Shown here in pieces: positions 1-12,500 of a stretch of 64,000 nucleotides of DNA (position 1 is the first letter of the stretch; every line of letters begins with the position of its first letter). The position numbers were made by a program, and so were the translations under genes. A model generated the notes under the pieces. It did no database searches. It saw nothing but the letters and a program-made list of their open reading frames with translations, and was not told the origin of the DNA. The DNA lies in NCBI GenBank assembly GCA_963826695.1, contig CAWGXZ010000004.1, positions 372,001-436,000 on the forward strand. The letters run 5' to 3'. The DNA comes from CAWGXZ01 sp963826695. GTDB taxonomy: Bacteria; Pseudomonadota; Gammaproteobacteria; Burkholderiales; Burkholderiaceae_C.

Positions 1-3000
1 CCGCTCGACGCAGCGACGCCGCTTTCGGTGGGAACGCAGGTCGATGCGCAGCTCACCCCGGCGAACGAAACCGATGCCTATGGCTTCGACGTCGCGGTTG
101 CCGGCCAGCGCTTCTACTTCGACACGATTTCTCGCCTCGGTGGCGACATTTACTGGCGACTGCTCGACCCGTTCGGCCGTCCGGTCGAAGGCCCGTCTTC
201 GATGAACAGCAGTGGCGAGGACCGCGAATTCACGCTGCCCTTCGCCGGCCGCTACACGCTCTTGATCGAAGGCCGCTTCTACGTCGGCGGCAATGCGGCG
301 TACAGCTTCAACCTGCAGCCGATCGTCGACGAGCAGGCGGCGTTGACGCTCGGCACGACGACGGCGGGTTCGATCGCGCATGTCGGCCAGCGCGACATCT
401 ACAGCTTCACGCTCGCCGCCGGCGCGCCGGTCTATTTCGATTCGCTGACCCACAATTCGCGCCTCAACTGGACGCTCGCCGGACCGCGCGGCACCGTCGT
501 CACGGGCCGCAGCTTCAGCAACAGCGATTCGCTCGACTTCGGCGCTTCGCCGGTGCTCGACCTCGTCGCCGGCGATTACACCCTGACGATCGACGGCAGC
601 GGCGACGCCACCGGCGACTACGGCTTCCGGCTGCTCGACCTCTCGAGCGCGCCATCCCTGGCGCTCGGCACGTCGGTCAGCGGCAGCCTGAGCCCCGGCA
701 ATGCGACCGTCGCCTACCGCCTCGACGGAACGGCCCGCGACCGGGTCGGTTTCGAGCTGATCAGCGAGAGTCGCAACAGCGCCGGCTGGCGGCTGCTCGA
801 TCCCTACCTGTCACCGGTGTTCGGCCCGAGCAACGTCGAGAGCGTCTCGGCGGTCACGCTGCCTTACGACCGGCACGAATTACCTGCTGGTCGAAGGCCG
901 CGTCGACGAAGGCACGCCGGTCGACTACAGCTTCCGCGCAGTCGACCTCAACCTGCCGGCAAGCGGCCAGACTGCGCAGAATTTCGACGCGGCCGGCCTG
1001 CCATACGCGCTCGCGACTTTCAGCGCTGCGCCGCCTTCGGTGCAGCCGGGTGGACCGTCGGGCAATTTCCTGCGGTTGTTGCCGGGCGATGTCACCGGCA
1101 TCAACACGGTCGGTTTCAGCAACACCGCGGTCGGTGTCGTTCCGGCAACGGCGACGGTCGATTTCGATCTGCGCATCACCCGGGTCAGCAACCAGGGCGA
1201 CGGCATCGGCTTCGCGTGGCTCGACCCGAAAGTCTGGGGCAACAGCGGCCCTGTGGCGCAGTTCGCCGAAGAGCCGAACCTCGCGGCCAGCTTCGGCGTC
1301 GGCTTCGACCCGGTCAACAACGGCGAGATCAACGACAACCACGTATCGCTGCATTTCAACGGCAGCAAGCTCGGTGAATTCGACCTCGGCGCGGCGATTT
1401 CTGGTTTTCGCCTCGACGACGGCCGTTTTTTCCATGCCCGCATCGTTCTCACGGCGGCCGCGGGCGGAAGCCGCGTTTCGGTCTTCCTGACGCCCGCCGG
1501 CGGCAGCGAGGCTCCCGTCATCAGCGACTTCTTCGTCTCCGGCCTCTCTGCGTACGACGGCCGGGTTGCTTTCGGCGCGCGCAACGGCGGCTGGCGCGCC
1601 GACAACGACATCGACAACGTGTCGGTGGCCGTGACGCCCGGGGCTGCCGAAGTGTTGCCCCCGCTCACGCTCGGCGAGGTGGTGACCGGGACGCTCGCCG
1701 TGGCCGGTGAGCGCGACCGCCACGCCTTCAGCCTTGCGGGACCGACGCAGCTCTATTTCGACGTCCAGACGAACAATTCCGAGCTGCGCTGGAGCCTCGC
1801 GGGCCCGCGCGGCGCCGTGATGACCGACCGGCGCTTCAGCGACACCGATGCGGCGAACGGTGTCACGCTCATGTCGGTGCCGGCGGGCGACTACGTCGTG
1901 ACGATTTCGGGTACCACCGGCGACTACCGCTTCCGCCTGCTCGACCTTGCCGCTGGGACCAACCTCACGCCGGGAACGCCGATCACGGCCACGCTCGACC
2001 CGGCCAACGAGACCGACGTCTACCGTTTCGCCGCCAACGCCGGCGAGCGCTTCTACTTCGACCGGGTCGCATTCAGCGGCGGCTACTACACCGACTGGCA
2101 GCTGGTCGACCCGTTCGGTCGCACCGTGTGGGGTCCTGCCCACATGTATTACGACGACCACGAGGTCACGACGCTCGATCACACCGGCGTCTATTCGCTG
2201 CTGGTCGAAGGCCGTTACCACGAAGGCACGCCGTCGACCTACACGGTCAATGTGCAGAAGGTGGTCGACAGCAGCGCTGCGATGACGCTCGGCACGCGCA
2301 CCGAGGGAACGATCTCGCACGCCGGCCAGCAGAACCGCTTCACCTTCGACCTCGCCGCGCCGAAGCAGGTGGCCTTCGACGTCCTGACCGACGACGGCCG
2401 GCTCAACTGGAGCCTGACCGGGCCGCAGGGCGGCGTCGTCTCCGGACGTCCGTTCACGGGGAGCGACGCCGCCAACGGCCGCTCCTTCCTCGACCTGGCG
2501 GCCGGCGCCTACACGCTGACCGTCGACGCAGTCGGCGACGCGACCGCCAGCTACGCATTCCGCCTGCTCGACTTCGATGCCGGCACGCTGATCACGCCGA
2601 ACACCGACGTCGCCGGCACGCTCAATCCCGGCAACTCGACCGCGATTTACCGCTTCGATGCCAGTGCCGGCGAGCGCTTCTACTTCGACCGCGTTGCCTT
2701 CAGCGGTGGCTACTACACCGACTGGACCTTGCTCGACCCGCAAGGCGCCACCGTCTGGGGCCCGGCGCACATGTATTTCAGCGACGTCGACACGACGACG
2801 CTCGCACAGACCGGCCGCTATACGCTGCTCGTCGAGGGTCGCTACCACGAAGCCAGCGCGTCGAGCTTCACGATCAACGCCCGCCGAGTCACCGACGACG
2901 TCACTCCGCTCACGCTCGACGCCGTCCAAAGCCACAACCTCGCGCTCGGCCAGCAAAACCGTTACACCTTCAGCCTCGCTGATGCCAAGCGGGTCTACTT

Positions 3001-3560
3001 CGACAGCCAGACGGTCAATGTCGAGGGGGCCGACAGCTACTACCTGCGTTGGGCGCTGAGGGGCCCGCAAGGGACCGTGGTCGACGACCGGCCGTTCCGC
3101 GTCAGCGATTCGTACGACGGAAGCAGCATCTTCGACCTGCCTGCGGGCGACTACACGCTGAGCGTCGACGGTGTTGGTGAAATCGCCGGCGCCTACAAGT
3201 TCCGCCTGCTCGACCTCGCCAGCGCAGCGGCGATCCAGACCGGCGCGCCGATCAGCGGCGTGCTCAATCCGGCCAACGAGACCGACGCCTACCGCTTCAC
3301 CGCCAAGGCCGGCGACCGTTTCTTCTTCGACCGCACCGCGAACAGCGGCGGCGACACCTACTGGCGGCTGCTCGATCCGTTCGGCAATGCGGTGTGGGGC
3401 CCCGTCTACATGCGCGACAACGACGTCGACGTGACGGCCTTGCCCTTCGACGGCGAGTACACGCTGCTGATCGAGGGCCGCTATCACGTCGGCGGCACCG
3501 ACAGCTATGCGTTCAGCGTGTCGCCCTCGCCGATCGCGGAGCGGATCATCATTTCCGGCC
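1..3560 (+). repeat. PPC-like beta-sandwich repeats of the giant protein
   Basis: About nine units of roughly 110-125 residues alternate between two types. One type begins around PANETDAY and contains YFD, W-LLDP-G and LL-EGR. The other begins around LTLGT, contains GQ-NRYTF and W-L-GP-G, and closes with GDYTL and FRLLDL. The units resemble bacterial pre-peptidase C-terminal domains, which are secreted beta-sandwiches. Copies near 2000-2250 and 2620-2870 are almost identical over long stretches, which suggests recent duplication. Frameshift junctions lie near 871 and 3850. Confidence 0.7.
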
Positions 3561-6500
3561 TCGGCAACGCGCCGGGTCCCGACCTCGTGGTCGAGAACAT
3601 CGTCGTCACGCCGATCGGCGGCACGCTCGCCGCCGGCGGCCGCGCGCTCGTCTCGTGGGAGGTCGCCAACCGTGGCAGCGAGCCGTCGAATGCCCCCTGG
3701 CTCGACCGGCTGCTGGTGCGCAACCTCGACCGCGGAACGACGATCGTCAACGTGCTGGTCGACTACCAGGATCTCGGTGCTGCCGCCGGCGATCCGGTCG
3801 CACCCGGCGCCAAGCGGACCCGTCAGACGACGATCGAGTTGCCGCGGCGGCGCGGCGGGCGCCGGCAACCTTCGCTTCGAGGTCTCGACCGACGTCAGCA
3901 ACGTCGTCGCCGAGCCGGGCACTGCCGAGCTGAACAACCTGGGCAGCTCGGCGCAGCTTGCCGAGCTGACGCCGTATCCCGACCTGCAGGTCGCCAGTCT
4001 GGCGGTCGAGCCGGCGGGGGCCTGGGTCGAAGGCCAGAACGTCACCCTGCGCTGGCGCGACAACAACGCCGGCGACGCACCGATCAACGCGGCCTGGACC
4101 GACCGGGTGCTGGTGCGCAACGCATCGACCGGTGCCACCGTCGCAACCGCCGACTTGCGCTACGACCCGGCCGCAGCCGGCGCCGGTGCGGTCGCCGCTG
4201 GCGGCTTTCGCGACCGCAGTTTCAGCTTTGCCTGGCCGGCTGGTGCGGTCGGCGGTGGCCGCTTCGTCTTCGAAGTCGCGACCGACGCCGGCACCGAAAT
4301 ATTCGAAAGCAACGTTGCCGACAACGCCGAAGCCAACAACACCGCCAGCCTCTCGATCGTCTCGGCGCCCGACCTGACGGTCGGCGGCCTGGCGATCACG
4401 CCGGTCTCGCCCTCGGCGGGATCGAACCTCGTCATCAGCTGGGTCGACAGCAACGGCGGCGTCGCGCGCACGCCCGCCGGCTGGAACGACCGCATCATCG
4501 TCCGCAACCGCGACCGCGGTGAAACACTGCTCGACACCGCCGTCTTCTACGACCCGAGTGCCAACGGCAACGCGCCGCTCGCCCCTGGCGAAAGTGTCGC
4601 GCGCAGCACCACCTTCCGGCTGCCCGACGGTGCACGCGGCGCCGGCAACCTCGAAGTCGAGGTCATCGCCGACCAGAACGCGTCCGGACAGAGTCTGCTC
4701 GCCGAGTTCACTGCCGCCGGTGCCGACGGCGAAGGCAACAACGCAGCGACGCTGCAGTTCACCTCGACCGCGAGCCTCTACGCGAACCTGGTCGCATCGG
4801 GCCTGAGCGCGCCCGCCGCGGGCCGCGGTGGCGACGTCATCACCGTCGGCTGGCGAATCGACAACGTCGGCGGGGTGGCGACACCTGCGAGCTGGAGCGA
4901 CCGCATCGTCCTCAGCCAGAACAGCGTCATCGGCGACGCCGACGACATCACGCTGGCCACCGCCATTCACAGCGGCGTGCTCGACCCACGCACCGGCTAC
5001 GCCGCATCGCGCGACGTAAGCCTGCCGCTCAACACCGAGGGCAACTACTACATCGGCCTCGTCGCCGACGTCCTCAAAGAGGTCAACGAACCCGACACCC
5101 GCGCCGACAACACCAGCGGGCCGCGAGCGATCACGCTCACCGCGCCGGCAGCCGACCTGGTGGTCGAAGTCGTCACCGCGCCGGCGAGCGCGCAGAGCGG
5201 CCAGTCGATCGACGTCGCCTGGCGGGTGCGCAACCAGGGCGACTTCGCGGCAACGGGTGGCTGGCGCGACGCGGTCTACCTGTCGCAGGACGCCACGCTC
5301 GACGGCGCCGACGTGCTGCTCGGCACCTTCGCCCGCAGCGCCTCGCTCGCGATCGACCAGACCTACAGCGCGTCGGGCAAGTTCAAGCTGCCGTTCGAAA
5401 CGACCGGCGAGTTCCGCATCCTGGTCTCGACCGACATCGACAACGCGGTGTTCGAGCACGGCGCTGCAAGCAACAACGTCGGCGCGTCGGTCGGCACGCT
5501 GGCGATTTCGGCGGCTCCCGCCGCCGACCTCGAAGCGTCTGCCGTCAGCGCTCCTGCGAGCGCGCTCGCAGGAGCGTCGGTGACGGTCAGCTGGACGCTC
5601 GCCAACCGCGGCGAGGCGCCGGTGTTCGCGCCGTGGGTCGACCGTGTCTACCTGTCGTCGGACGGAACGATGGCCGGCGCGACCCTGCTCGGCAGCCTCA
5701 CCCACAGCACCTCGCTCGCGATCGGCGCGTCGCAGAACTTCAGCCTGCCGGTCACGCTGCCGCTGATTGCCGACGGCAACTTCCGGCTGCTCGTCGCGAG
5801 CGACGCCGACGGGCAGGTCTACGAGGCGCGCCGGGAGGCCAACAACACGGCAGCGAGTGCCGCGACGATCGCGCTGCAGCACCGCGACCTGACGGTCAGC
5901 GCGCTGAGCGCGCCGGCAAGCGCCGTGTCGGGCAGCGTCGTCCGCATCGACCGCACGGTCAGCAACGCCGGATCGGCAGCGGTCGCCGGCAGCTGGACCG
6001 ACCGCTTCTACCTGTCGCGCAACGCGGTCGTCGACGCCGGCGACCGGCTGCTCGCTGAAGTGGCCGCCGGCGGAACCTATGCCGCTGGCGCGGGTTACGG
6101 CGGGCCGATCGACCTGACGCTCCCGATCGACGTTTCGGGCAACTGGTTCGTCATCGCCGTGACCGACGCGACCGACACGGTCGCCGAGCTGAACGCCGAG
6201 AACAACAACGCCCGCGCGGCCGCGATCGACATTGCGCTGGCGCCGTACGCCGATCTGTCCGTCTCGACCGTCGTCGCACCGACGCTGTTGATCGCCGACC
6301 CGGCGCGGGTCAAGGTCGAGTGGACGGTCATCAACAGCGGCACCGGCATCGGCCAGACGCTGCAGTGGACCGACAGCGTCGTGCTCTCGCGCGACAACGG
6401 CGAACAGTTCGTCCTCGGCACCTTCGACCACAGCGGTGCGCTCGCCGTCGGCGACTCGTACAGCCGCAGCGAAACGATGTTCGCGCCGGCGTCGCTGACC

Positions 6501-9500
6501 GGGCACTTCAAGGTTACCGTTCGCACCGACTCGAAGGGTGTCGTTTTCGAGAACGACAGCGAAGCGAACAACGCCGCGGCTGCGCGCGAGCCGCTCGACG
6601 TGATGCCGATCCCGTACGCCGACCTGCACGTCACCGCGCTCGAGGTCCCCGCCGCTGGCCGCTCGAGCGCGCCGTTGACGGTCACTTGGACGGTGCGCAA
6701 CGACGGCATCGGCCCGACCAATACATCCAACTGGAGCGACCTGCTGCGGCTGACGCGCGATGCCGCCGGGGTACAGACGCTGGCGACCGTCGCCGCCGAC
6801 CACCTCGGCGTGCTCGAAGTCGGCGGCTCGTACGTGCGCAGCGCGAGCATCACCGTGCCTGACGGCTACTCGGGTCCGCTGTATGTGGCGCTCGGCACCG
6901 GCGGGCCGTTCGAATTCACCCATGGCGACGACAACCTCGCCATCAGCGGCCCGGTGCAGATCGCGCTCGCACCGTCGCCCGACCTGCAGGTGACCGAGAT
7001 TACCGCGCCGGCAACCGCCGACGAAGGCGCAACGATCGAGATCACCTGGACCGTCGCCAACAACGGCGAGGCGCGCGCGGCAGGCAGCTGGCGCGACATC
7101 GTGACGCTGCGCAAGCTGAGCGCGACGCCGGGTCAGCCGGTGACGCTCGGCTCGTTCGAATACAGCGTCGGCCTGGGCGCCGGCCTCAGCTACACCCGCA
7201 CCGAGCGCTTCAGCCTGCCGGCCAAGATCGAAGGCGCCTGGCAGGTGACGGTGAGCACCGACACCGGCAACACGGTCTACGAAGGCGCCGGCGAAGCCAA
7301 CAACTCGACCGGCGACGACCGGCCGATCGTCTTGTCGCTGAAAGCCCGCCCCGACCTGCAGGTGCAGACGATCACCGCGCCCGACCGGGTGCAAGCCGGT
7401 GCGACCGCCGCGGTCAGCTTCGTCATCGTCAACCGAGGCTCGGTCCCAACCGACCAGCCACACTGGCGCGACAACATCTACCTGTCACTCGACAACAAGC
7501 CGGGCGCCGACGACATCCTGATCGGCTCGATCGAAAACGGCGCCGCGCTGGCGCCGAACGAGGCCTACACCTCGACCACCTCGAGCATCGTGATACCCGA
7601 GCGCTTCCGTGGCCCGGGCTACTTTCTGGTGATCGCCGATGCGAGCGGCAACATCGACGAGTACCCGGCTGCGAACGAAGCCAACAACCTCATCGCCAAG
7701 GAAATCTACGTCGTCCCGCAGCCGCTCGCCGACCTGGTCACGGGCGGCGTGGTGGCACCCGCCCAGGCGGTCTACGGCAGCGAAATCGAAGTCCGCTATA
7801 CCGTCACCAACAAGGGCTCGGACACGACCAACCGTGCCGGCTGGACCGACACCGTCTGGCTGACCCGCGACAAGACGCGGCCGAACCCGGGCGGCAACGG
7901 CGGCATCCAGCTCGGCAGCTTCGCGCACAGCGGCGCGCTGGCGGTCGGCGAAAGCTACGAGCAGGTGGTGCGGGTGCGCATTCCGCAGCAGATCGCATCG
8001 GGCATCTACTACATCACGCCGTGGAGCGACGCCTACGACGCGGTGTTCGAAGACACGCTCGCCTCGAACCTCAATCCGGACGATCCGAACGAGTTCGACA
8101 ACAACAACTACAAGGCGCGGTCGATCGACATCATCGGCACGCCGGTTCCGCCGAAGCCCGACGTTCAGGTCACCGCCATCACGACCAACGCGCCGGGGTC
8201 GGTCGACGAGCCGTTCAGCGTCACCTGGACCGTTGCCAACCGCGGCGAAGGCAAGGCGAGCGGTTCCTGGTACGACACGATCCTGGTCCACGACCTGCCC
8301 GACTATCGCGCGAGCGGGGCGCAGGTGTGGAATATCGGCACTTTCGAGCGCGGCACCGAACTCGACTCGCTGGCCACCTACACCGAAACGCAGAAGATCG
8401 ACCTCGCGCCGTCGGTTCGCGGGCGCTACGTGACCGTCATCACCGACTCGCTGCCGCCGCCGGCGCCGAGCCTCGACGAATCGATCGAGACCAACAACGC
8501 GCTCACCGTCGCCGCCGAGGTGATCGCGCGGGCGGCCGACCTCAAGGTGGTCTCGGTCAGTGCACCGGCGCAGAACTTCTCCGGCGAGAAGACGACGGTC
8601 AGCTGGACCGTGCGCAACGACGGCGCCGCGGTCTGGAGCGGCACCCGGATCTGGACCGACGTCGTCTACTTTTCGCCCGACCCGGTCTTCATCGTCGAAC
8701 GGGCGACGATCGTCGGCGTCAAGGCGCATGCGAACACCGGCGGCCTGGCTGCCGGCGCGAGCTATTCCGAAACGGTCGATGTCGTGCTGCCGAAGGGCCT
8801 CGGCGGCGACTACTTCCTCTACGTCGCGACCGACGACGCCCCCCGCAACGGGCAACCCGACCTGTCGCCCGAAGCGCGCAATGGCGAAAACGAGCGCTCA
8901 CGCCAGGTTTACGGCGTTCGCGTCTACGAAGACGTGGCGCAGGTCAACAACCTGACCCGCGGCGAAATTCCGGTCACGTACCGCGAACCCGACCTGAAGA
9001 TTTCGCAGCTGACGATTCCGGCCGGCGAGTTGCGCTCGGGGCAGACGATCAGCGTCTCGTTCACCGTTGCCAACCAGGGTACCCGCGAGACCCGCGAGGA
9101 CTACTGGATCGACCGGCTCTACCTGTCGCGCGATCCGTCGCTCGACTCGCGCGACCTGCAGGTCGGCGAGTTCCAGCGCTACGGCCGGCTCGCCGTCGGC
9201 GCCAGCTACGACCGCACGGCGACGTTCACGCTGCCGGGCGACGCCGACGGCCCGTTCTACCTGATCGCGTTCACCGATTCCGACGTTGTCGGCAGCCAGG
9301 GCGAAGGCAGTGCTTCGCCGATCGAGGTCGGCAAGGTGCGGCTGCAGAACGACCAAGTCGAGGAATTCCGCGATGAAGGCAACAACCGGACGGTGGCGCC
9401 GGTCACGGTGAAATTGAGTCCTGCCGCCGACCTGCGCGTGACGACGCTCACCGCGCCCGAGCGGGTCGAAGTCGGCCAGATCCTGCACATTGCCTACACG

Positions 9501-12500
9501 GTCGGCAACCTCGGCGGCGCCGCGACCTCGGCCGGCGCCTGGACCGACCAGCATTTACCTCTCGGCCGACGCCTTTTTCGACCCCATCGCCGACCGCTAC
9601 GTCGGCACCGTCGAACACACCGGCCTGCTGCCGGCCGGCGACAGCTACCGGGTCGCGACCGACTTGCGCCTCGCGCGCGACCTGGTCGGCCCGTACTACG
9701 TCTTCGTTCGCACCGACGTGCCGGGTGGCGTCGGGGAGCCGCGCGGCAAGGTCTTCGAATCGACCGCGGAAAACAACAACACGACGGCGTCGGCGAACCC
9801 GGTGCTGATCGAGCTGCCGCCGCCGTCGGACCTCGAGGTCAGCAACATCGACCTGCCGCCGCTCGCGACGAGCGGCTCTCCGGTGCGCATCGGCTTCACC
9901 GTCACCAACTCGTCGGCGATCGACGCGGTCGGTTCGTGGAGCGATTCGCTGTATCTGTCTGCCGACAGCCAATGGGACCTCACCGACATCCTGCTCGGCA
10001 AGGTCGCGCATTCGGGCGGCCTGGCCGCTGGCGCGAGCTACGACGCCGAGCTGCTGTCGAAGCTGCCGCCGGCCAAGGCCGGCCAGTACCGGATCATCGT
10101 TCGCACCGACATCTTCAACGAGGTCTATGAAGGCGTCGACGAACGCAACAACATCACCGCGTCGCCCGATGCAGTGACGGTGGTCGTGCCCGAGTTGCGC
10201 CTGGCCGTGCCGCAAACGGCGACGCTCTCGCCCGGCGAGCAGCGGCTGTTCCGCATCAGCGTCGGCAGCAACGAGACGCTGCGCTTCCAACTCCAATCGA
10301 GCGACCCGACGACCGCCAACGAGATCTACGTCCGCTATGGCGACGTCGCATCGGGCTTCGCCTTCGACGCCGGCGCGATCGACCCGCTCTCGGCGAGCCC
10401 CGTCGCGATCATTCCGTCGACGCTCGCCGGCGACTACTACGTGCTGATCCAGGGCCGCTCGGGCGCCCGCGCCGACGTTCCGGTGACGCTGACCGTGCAG
10501 GCGCTGCCGTTCTCGGTCAGCGACATCGTGCAGGACCAGGGCGGCGACAGCCGCTGGGTGACGACGACGATTCGCGGTGCGCGCTTCCAGCCCGGCGCGC
10601 TGGTCAAACTGGTGCGCCCCGGCATCGCCGAGATCGAGCCGACGCGCTACCAGGTGATCGACGCGACGACGATCATCGCCACCTGGGACCTGCGCGAACC
10701 AGCCGCACGGCCTCTACGACCTGGCGGTGACCAACCCCGACGGCGCGACCGCGGTGCTGCCGTACCGCTATCTGGTCGAAAGCGCGATGGAGATCGACGT
10801 CACCATCGGCCTCGGCGGACCCGCGCGTGCTGCCGGCCGGTCAGACCGGCCTCTACGGCATCTCGCTGCAGAGCCTGACCAACGTCGACACGCCGTACGT
10901 GCATTTCAGCTTCGGCGCACCCGAAATCGGCGACAACGCCGAGGTCTACGGCCTGCCGTTCCTGACCTTCAATTCGAACGTCCGCGGCGCGCCCGACGGC
11001 CAGCGCACCGATGTCGCCGTGGGCGAGCCTCGATTCCGAAGTCAACCGCAACGGCTGGATGCTCGCCTCGGGCTACGCCTTCGACGTGGCCGCAGGCGGC
11101 TACGTCGGCATGAGCTTCAGCGTCGCCACCTACCCAGGCCTGAAAGCGCTCGCCGACCGCGACTTCGAGGCTTTCAAGCGCGCGCTCTACGACGCGCGGC
11201 CCGAACTGGCCAAGGCCGACCGGCTGGCCGACGGTGTCGATTCGCTGACCGGATCGCTCGAAATCTTCAAGGCGATCTTCGACAACCCGCTGATGGAAGT
11301 GCCCGGCGAGTGCGAAGCCTTCTTCATGCCGTTCCGCTTCAACGTGATGGCCTCGGCAACACCGATGACGCGCGACGAATTCGTCGCCGAGCAGACGGCC
11401 GAAGCCAGGCGCCTGCGCACCGCGATCCTCGCCGACGCGACCGCCAATGCGGCGCTCGTCAACCTTGCAGCCGACGAAGCCACCTGGGTGGCGTCGTACC
11501 TCGCCGCGCTCGAAGACAGCGGCGAATTGCGGCCGGTCGACACCGCGCCGCCGATCCGGCGCGACCCGAAAGTGGTTTCGGTGCTCGGCGTGCTTGCGAG
11601 CGGCGTGCTGGTCGGCCCGGCGGGGCAGACGATCCAGAGCCCGTCGAGCCTCGTCGCGTTCTTCGCCAAGGTGCACAGCTGGTACGGCGACACGCCGGGC
11701 AAGATCGCGCCGCTGGCCGGCTACGACGTCCGTTCTTCTGACGAATGCGGCGAATACGCGATCCCGATTCCCGCGCTGCCGAAATTCGCCGACTTCGACC
11801 TCGGTCTTTCGCATCAGACCTATTTCCAGGCCTTCAACGTCTTCTCGCCCTGGCTCGGCTTCGATAGCAACGTCGCGTTGCCGGACTTCGCGTCGGTCGC
11901 GGCAGACAGCGAAATCACGCCGCTTGCGCTGCAGGCGCTGTTCGAGCAGGCGTCGCAGTCGCAGGGTGCGGCGACGATCAGCGGACCGCAGGGCTACGGC
12001 AGCGACCAGGTGGTTCCGGCCGAGACGGCGCTGCCGTACACGATCCGCTTCAAGAACCCGGCCGAGGCGACGAACTCGGCCAACGAGGTGCGAATCGTCA
12101 GCCAGCTCGATCCCTCGCTCAGCGCGCGCAGCTTCCGCCTCGGCGACATGAAGATCGGCGGCATCAACATCACGATGCCGCGCGACCGGGCCAGCTTCCA
12201 GGGCGAATTCGACTTTCGCCAGTCGCTCGGCTTCATCCTGCGCGTCTCGGCGGGCATCGACACCTCGACCCGCACCGCGAGCTGGGTGCTGCAGGCGATC
12301 GACCCCGAGACCGGCGAGGTGCAGCAGGACGCGACCCGCGGCCTGCTGCGGCCCGACAACGCACAGGGCCAGGGCTCGGGCTTCGTCAGCTACACGGTTG
12401 CAAGCGCCTTCGGCGCGCAAAGCGGCGTGCGCATCGATGCCTCGGCGAAGGTGCTGCTGAGCAACCAGGCGCCGGTCGTCACCAACACCGTGAGCCACCG

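Noticed and set aside
854..4138. Long minus-strand open frame of 1,094 codons opposite the giant gene
   Set aside because: It mirrors the GC-rich codons of the + strand repeats, shows no domains, and has low-complexity Val/Ala/Asp/Arg composition.
3747..7463. Minus-strand open frame of 1,238 codons
   Set aside because: It lies opposite the CARDB repeats, and its repeats are only the reverse complement of those repeats.
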